A model generated the notes under the pieces. The model was not told where the DNA came from. It saw only the letters and a list, made by a program, of their open reading frames with translations, and ran no database searches. From an uncultured Bacteroidales bacterium (lineage in GTDB: Bacteria; Bacteroidota; Bacteroidia; Bacteroidales; Paludibacteraceae): a stretch of DNA of 18,578 bases. The stretch's first letter is position 1, and the number at the start of each line of letters is the position of its first letter. The stretch is taken from contig CALCGX010000077.1 in assembly GCA_937901225.1 (NCBI GenBank), positions 1-18,578 of the forward strand, in the 5' to 3' direction. The translations under genes were made by a program, and so were the position numbers. Of the stretch, positions 15,750 through 18,578 are shown piece by piece.

Positions 15750-16634
15750 TTATTTATTTATCTGGAATGGGAAACTACCAATCAGTTCGCCATCCACAAA
15801 GAAGTCTGCATTATACCAACCTATCTGCAAAATCTCCTCTACCAACCAGTAGAGTGAGCCAGAAATCTCTTCACCTGCGTACTCAAATTCTTTGGATATA
15901 GAATAGTCGATTTCGCTGTTTTCAAATCGGAACACATCGTTCATACTCTTCTGCATCACCTCCCCGTCAGGACGAGTAATACGCATATAGAGTGTCTTCA
16001 TACCTGGTTTGTTGGTAATATTGCGACCGATAGTATAGTCAAATTGCAATTTCTGAATTTGATTATAGATAGTCGTTTTGCGATCGCGCTTGTTGAGCGC
16101 AATCATTTCAAAGTGGCTGATCTCCAACATCGAAGCACGGCTAACCACCTCAGCGAGTTGCGTGCGCTCTTCTTCGAGCTGCTGTGCTTGGCGAGCGACT
16201 TCTTGGTATTGTTGTTTAACTTGTTGATTTTCTTTGACCAATCGCTTGTTAGTACGGTCAAGCGAGTCAATTTGATGTACATAACTTACCATCACTTGGC
16301 GCACGGTTGCCAACTCCTTCTTGAGTTCCGCAATACGGCGGGCATTGGTTACTTTGGTAATACGCAATTCCTCTAGAAGGTCTTGCACACGTTGTTTCTC
16401 TTGCGAAAGCAATTCCACCAACGAATCATTGTGAATATCAGGCGTTTGGTAGCCATCAAACTGGATAGCGAGTTCTTCGTACTCGTCCTCCAACTGCTCT
16501 TTTTCAAACTCCATCTGCTCTACAATCTCCTTGATCTCAGTCTTCTGTTGGAGATTCATCCAAACCAAGGCACACACACATAGTGCTAACACTACGAAGC
16601 CTACAATTAAAGCAATATATTTGTTCTTATTCAT
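15750..16634 (-). CDS. Membrane-anchored coiled-coil protein of unknown function
   Basis: A 294-residue protein that I cannot assign to a named family. A single hydrophobic helix (about residues 7-26) after a short basic N-terminus looks like an uncleaved signal anchor, placing the rest in the periplasm. Residues about 30-165 are rich in Glu, Gln, Lys and Leu with heptad-like spacing, a long coiled coil. Residues about 170-294 form a separate beta-rich domain including the stretch MKTLYMRITRPDGEV. Its ATG overlaps the murF TGA by four bases (ATGA), so translation is coupled to murF. That linkage, plus the anchor and coiled coil, suggests an envelope or division-related role, but this is inference only. 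Confidence 0.82.
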   Translation of the reverse strand: MNKNKYIALIVGFVVLALCVCALVWMNLQQKTEIKEIVEQMEFEKEQLEDEYEELAIQFDGYQTPDIHNDSLVELLSQEKQRVQDLLEELRITKVTNARRIAELKKELATVRQVMVSYVHQIDSLDRTNKRLVKENQQVKQQYQEVARQAQQLEEERTQLAEVVSRASMLEISHFEMIALNKRDRKTTIYNQIQKLQFDYTIGRNITNKPGMKTLYMRITRPDGEVMQKSMNDVFRFENSEIDYSISKEFEYAGEEISGSLYWLVEEILQIGWYNADFFVDGELIGSFPFQINK

Positions 16635-17851
16635 AATACATCTAATAGTTTTTCCATTCGGGTAGAGCGCGAACCTTTGAGAAGGATATTTTTTCCTTTC
16701 AATGGATTTGCAACTAAGTATTCATACAATTGCTCAACTTTCTCATACACAGGGTATGGCGAGGTGGTCTGCAAGTATTCCTCGCCCACCAAAAACACGG
16801 TATCTGCCTTACGCTCTGCCAACATATTCACGATATTTTGGTGCTCCAAGTGGGAATATTCACCCAACTCACGCATCGCACCAAGGATATAGGTGTCGCC
16901 TTTGAAGGCGTTGATAGCCGCCTGCATAGAGGTAGGATTGGCATTATACGCATCCACAATCAGCTGGTTGCAGGCCGTCTGCATTGCTTGGGAACGGTTA
17001 TTGGTAGGTACATATTGGCGAATAGCCTCTAATGCTTGTTCGCAAGAGATACCAAAATGCCTACCCACACATATCGCAGCCGACACATTCTCTGCATTAT
17101 ATTCTCCCACAAGATGCGTGCCAGATGGCATGGAGCCTGTGGTGTAGAGTTGTGTAGTATTGTGTAGAGTAGTGTAGCATTGTTTGGCTTGGTTCTCCAT
17201 CTCAGCAAGGTATGGATTATCGGCGTTGCGGAAGATAATGCCGTTGTGGGCAACGAGGTAGTCGTAGAGTTCCTGCTTGGTGCGCTGTACACCTTCAAAC
17301 GAGCCAAAGCCCTCCAAATGCGCACGTCCCACATTAGTGATGAGTCCATAGTTAGGCTCTGCGATGTCCACCAATTCCTTAATATCACCTGGGTGCGATG
17401 CCCCCATCTCTACGATCGCCATCTCGTGCGCACGCGTGATTTGTAACAAGGTAAGTGGCACACCAATCTGATTATTGAGGTTGCCTTGGGTGTAGTGGAG
17501 GTTGTACTTGGTAGAGAGAACGGTCGCCAAGAGTTCTTTGGTAGTTGTCTTTCCATTGGTACCCGTGATACCGATAATAGGCAAGCCCAACTCACGGCGC
17601 CAAGCGCGTGCGAGGTCTTGCAGAGCAAGTAAGGTATTGGGAACCAACAATGTACCCTCTGGCAGCGCATATTCTGGGTTGTCGATAACAGCTAACGAAG
17701 CCCCACTTTCAAGGGCTTGTTGGGCAAACTTATTGCCATCGAAACGCTCGCCATGCAATGCAAAGAACACGCAACCTGCAGGCAGATTGCGCGTATCTGT
17801 ACTGACACACAGCGAATCTTTATCTTTTATGAGAAAATCCCAATTCATCAC
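16631..17851 (-). CDS. murF: UDP-MurNAc-tripeptide--D-alanyl-D-alanine ligase
   Basis: Cytoplasmic Mur ligase adding D-Ala-D-Ala to the UDP-MurNAc-tripeptide, the last soluble step of the peptidoglycan precursor. Motifs in order: STDTRNLPAGCVFFALHGE in the N-terminal UDP-binding domain (17-35), ATP loop GTNGKTT (97-103), NLNNQIGVPLTLL (124-136), E148 in VEMG, K192 as the probable carbamylated lysine, and DAYNANPTSM (300-309). At 406 residues it is shorter than the usual 430-455. The shortfall appears in the central domain: between DNPYLAEM (211-218) and THLVGEYN (245-252) there are only 26 residues. Part of these, YTTLHNTTQLYTT, is encoded by decamer repeats. A second Met follows the first, so the start may be one codon later. 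It is first in a four-gene operon, transcribed from 17881-17912. Confidence 0.95.
   Translation of the reverse strand: MMNWDFLIKDKDSLCVSTDTRNLPAGCVFFALHGERFDGNKFAQQALESGASLAVIDNPEYALPEGTLLVPNTLLALQDLARAWRRELGLPIIGITGTNGKTTTKELLATVLSTKYNLHYTQGNLNNQIGVPLTLLQITRAHEMAIVEMGASHPGDIKELVDIAEPNYGLITNVGRAHLEGFGSFEGVQRTKQELYDYLVAHNGIIFRNADNPYLAEMENQAKQCYTTLHNTTQLYTTGSMPSGTHLVGEYNAENVSAAICVGRHFGISCEQALEAIRQYVPTNNRSQAMQTACNQLIVDAYNANPTSMQAAINAFKGDTYILGAMRELGEYSHLEHQNIVNMLAERKADTVFLVGEEYLQTTSPYPVYEKVEQLYEYLVANPLKGKNILLKGSRSTRMEKLLDVL
17142..17181 (-). repeat. Four tandem 10-bp repeats inside murF
   Basis: Plus-strand units are gtgtagagtt, gtgtagtatt, gtgtagagta and gtgtagcatt, 40 bases in register, with the first six bases invariant. 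They encode residues about 224-237 of MurF, a Thr/Tyr-rich low-complexity stretch where the central domain is unusually short. Ten bases is not a multiple of three, so a one-unit slip would shift the frame of an essential gene. Confidence 0.85.
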
Positions 17852-17880
17852 GTAATTTATTCACTATTAATTTCAGCCTG

Positions 17881-17912
17881 CAAAGTTACCATTTTTTTTC
17901 AACATAAACAAA
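17881..17912 (-). promoter_or_regulatory. Bacteroidota-type promoter for the murF operon
   Basis: Read on the minus strand: TTTG (17912-17909), a 20-base spacer, then TAACTTTG (17888-17881). Transcription would start near 17874, about 23 bases before the murF ATG. It lies back to back with the panB promoter. Confidence 0.8.
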
Positions 17913-18024
17913 TTTTGCTACTTTTTCTACAGATTTTAATCGTTAAATAGTCACTTTTCATTCAGCAAACCGACAATCAACCTTTTTAGATAAGGGTAAA
18001 ATATGCAGCAAAAATTTGTGATTT

Positions 18025-18056
18025 TTTGGATATATGCAAAAAAAGCAGTAATTTTG
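18025..18056 (+). promoter_or_regulatory. Bacteroidota-type promoter for panB
   Basis: TTTG at 18025-18028, a 20-base spacer, and TAATTTTG at 18049-18056. Transcription should start near 18063, leaving a leader of about 37 bases before the ATG at 18100. Confidence 0.78.
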
Positions 18057-18061
18057 CAAGC

Positions 18062-18094
18062 CAAATCGTAAAATGTAAATAGTCAAATCGTAAA
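18062..18094 (+). repeat. Pair of 11-bp direct repeats at the panB transcription start
   Basis: The 11-mer caaatcgtaaa occurs at 18062-18072 and 18084-18094, 22 bases apart or two helical turns. A related aaatagtca is shared between 18077-18085 and 17945-17953. Their position over the predicted start site would suit an operator, but the sequence is AT-rich and chance or old duplication are also possible. Confidence 0.5.
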
Positions 18095-18099
18095 TTTGT

Positions 18100-18578
18100 A
18101 TGTCAGTACATGTTCAAAATAGTCGTATGACGACCACGCGCCTCAGAAAGATGAAGCAAGAAGGCGATAAGATTGCTATGCTCACCAGCTATGATTTCAC
18201 CCTCACCCGTCTATTGGACGAGGCGGGAATCGAGATGATTCTTGTGGGTGATAGTGCGTCGAATATCGTATGTGGCAACCGCTACACATTGCCTATCACT
18301 GTGGATGAGATGATCTTTCTCACCAAAGGTGTGGTGCGCGCAGCAGAACACGCATTAGTAGTGATTGACATGCCATTTGGAAGTTATCAAGTGAGTGAGG
18401 AGCAGGCAGTTACCAATGCGCTAAAGATGATGAAAGAGTCGGGTGCTGATGCTGTAAAGTTGGAAGGTGGCGAGGAGATCTTGCCTGCTATCCGCCATAT
18501 GGTGCAAGCAGGTGTGCCTGTGATGGGACACCTGGGATTGACCCCACAAAGTGTGAATCAACTGGGTGGATATGGCTT
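18100..18578 (+). CDS. panB: 3-methyl-2-oxobutanoate hydroxymethyltransferase (ketopantoate hydroxymethyltransferase), C-terminus beyond window
   Basis: First committed enzyme of pantothenate (coenzyme A) synthesis, transferring a hydroxymethyl group from methylene-tetrahydrofolate to 2-oxoisovalerate. About 159 residues are visible of an expected 265-275. Recognisable blocks of the TIM-barrel enzyme are KIAMLTSYDFTLTRLLDEAG near residues 24-43, LVGDSASN (metal-binding Asp), VVIDMPFGSYQ, the DAVKLEGGEE block, and VPVMGHLGLTPQSVN at the right end. The start at 18100 gives an N-terminal extension similar to other Bacteroidota PanB. An internal Met at codon 10 is a less likely alternative. The gene faces away from murF and has its own promoter. 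Confidence 0.95.
   Translation, partial: MSVHVQNSRMTTTRLRKMKQEGDKIAMLTSYDFTLTRLLDEAGIEMILVGDSASNIVCGNRYTLPITVDEMIFLTKGVVRAAEHALVVIDMPFGSYQVSEEQAVTNALKMMKESGADAVKLEGGEEILPAIRHMVQAGVPVMGHLGLTPQSVNQLGGYG

Overview
The window looks like a chromosomal segment from a member of the order Bacteroidales (Bacteroidota). Four things point there. It carries a PPi-dependent phosphofructokinase of the long type. It carries a DUF5686 outer-membrane protein with a carboxypeptidase-regulatory-like domain. Gene starts lack Shine-Dalgarno sequences. Five promoters match the Bacteroidota pattern TTTG / TAnnTTTG, all with 20-base spacers (the -33 box is imperfect in one). I cannot name the genus from the sequence alone.

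Layout: (1) Bases 1-4224, minus strand: a tight gene run, pfp -> secreted helical-repeat protein -> PaaI-type thioesterase -> AMP-forming acyl-CoA ligase, the last cut by the left window edge. It is driven by a promoter at 4339-4370. (2) Bases 4225-5036: an 812-base divergent intergenic region, rich in repeats, with the pfp promoter at one end and the promoter of the plus-strand DUF5686 gene at the other. (3) Bases 5037-7889, plus strand: a 950-residue outer-membrane protein, followed by a convergent hairpin. (4) Bases 7931-11186, minus strand: a three-gene envelope operon with its own promoter (11207-11238), GT4 glycosyltransferase -> small ArnE/EamA-like four-helix transporter -> LtaS-like membrane sulfatase-fold transferase. 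(5) Bases 11242-17851, minus strand: a compact four-gene operon, murF -> coiled-coil membrane protein -> CPA2-type antiporter -> AddB-like PD-(D/E)XK nuclease, from a promoter at 17881-17912. (6) Bases 18100-18578, plus strand: the 5' part of panB with its own promoter, cut by the right edge.

Most of the window is housekeeping: glycolysis, peptidoglycan, pantothenate, DNA repair and fatty-acid activation. The best candidate for an under-described system is the three-gene GT4 / small flippase-like / LtaS-like operon. Its logic (glycosylate a lipid, move it across the membrane, add a phospho-headgroup outside) resembles glycolipid-anchor or lipid A modification pathways. A second theme is short tandem or phased repeats of different unit lengths: 9 bp in the pfp leader, 11 bp upstream of the DUF5686 promoter, 7 bp inside the AddB-like gene and 10 bp inside murF. 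The two inside coding sequence have unit lengths not divisible by three. The antiporter also lacks the acidic residue expected at its ion-binding position.
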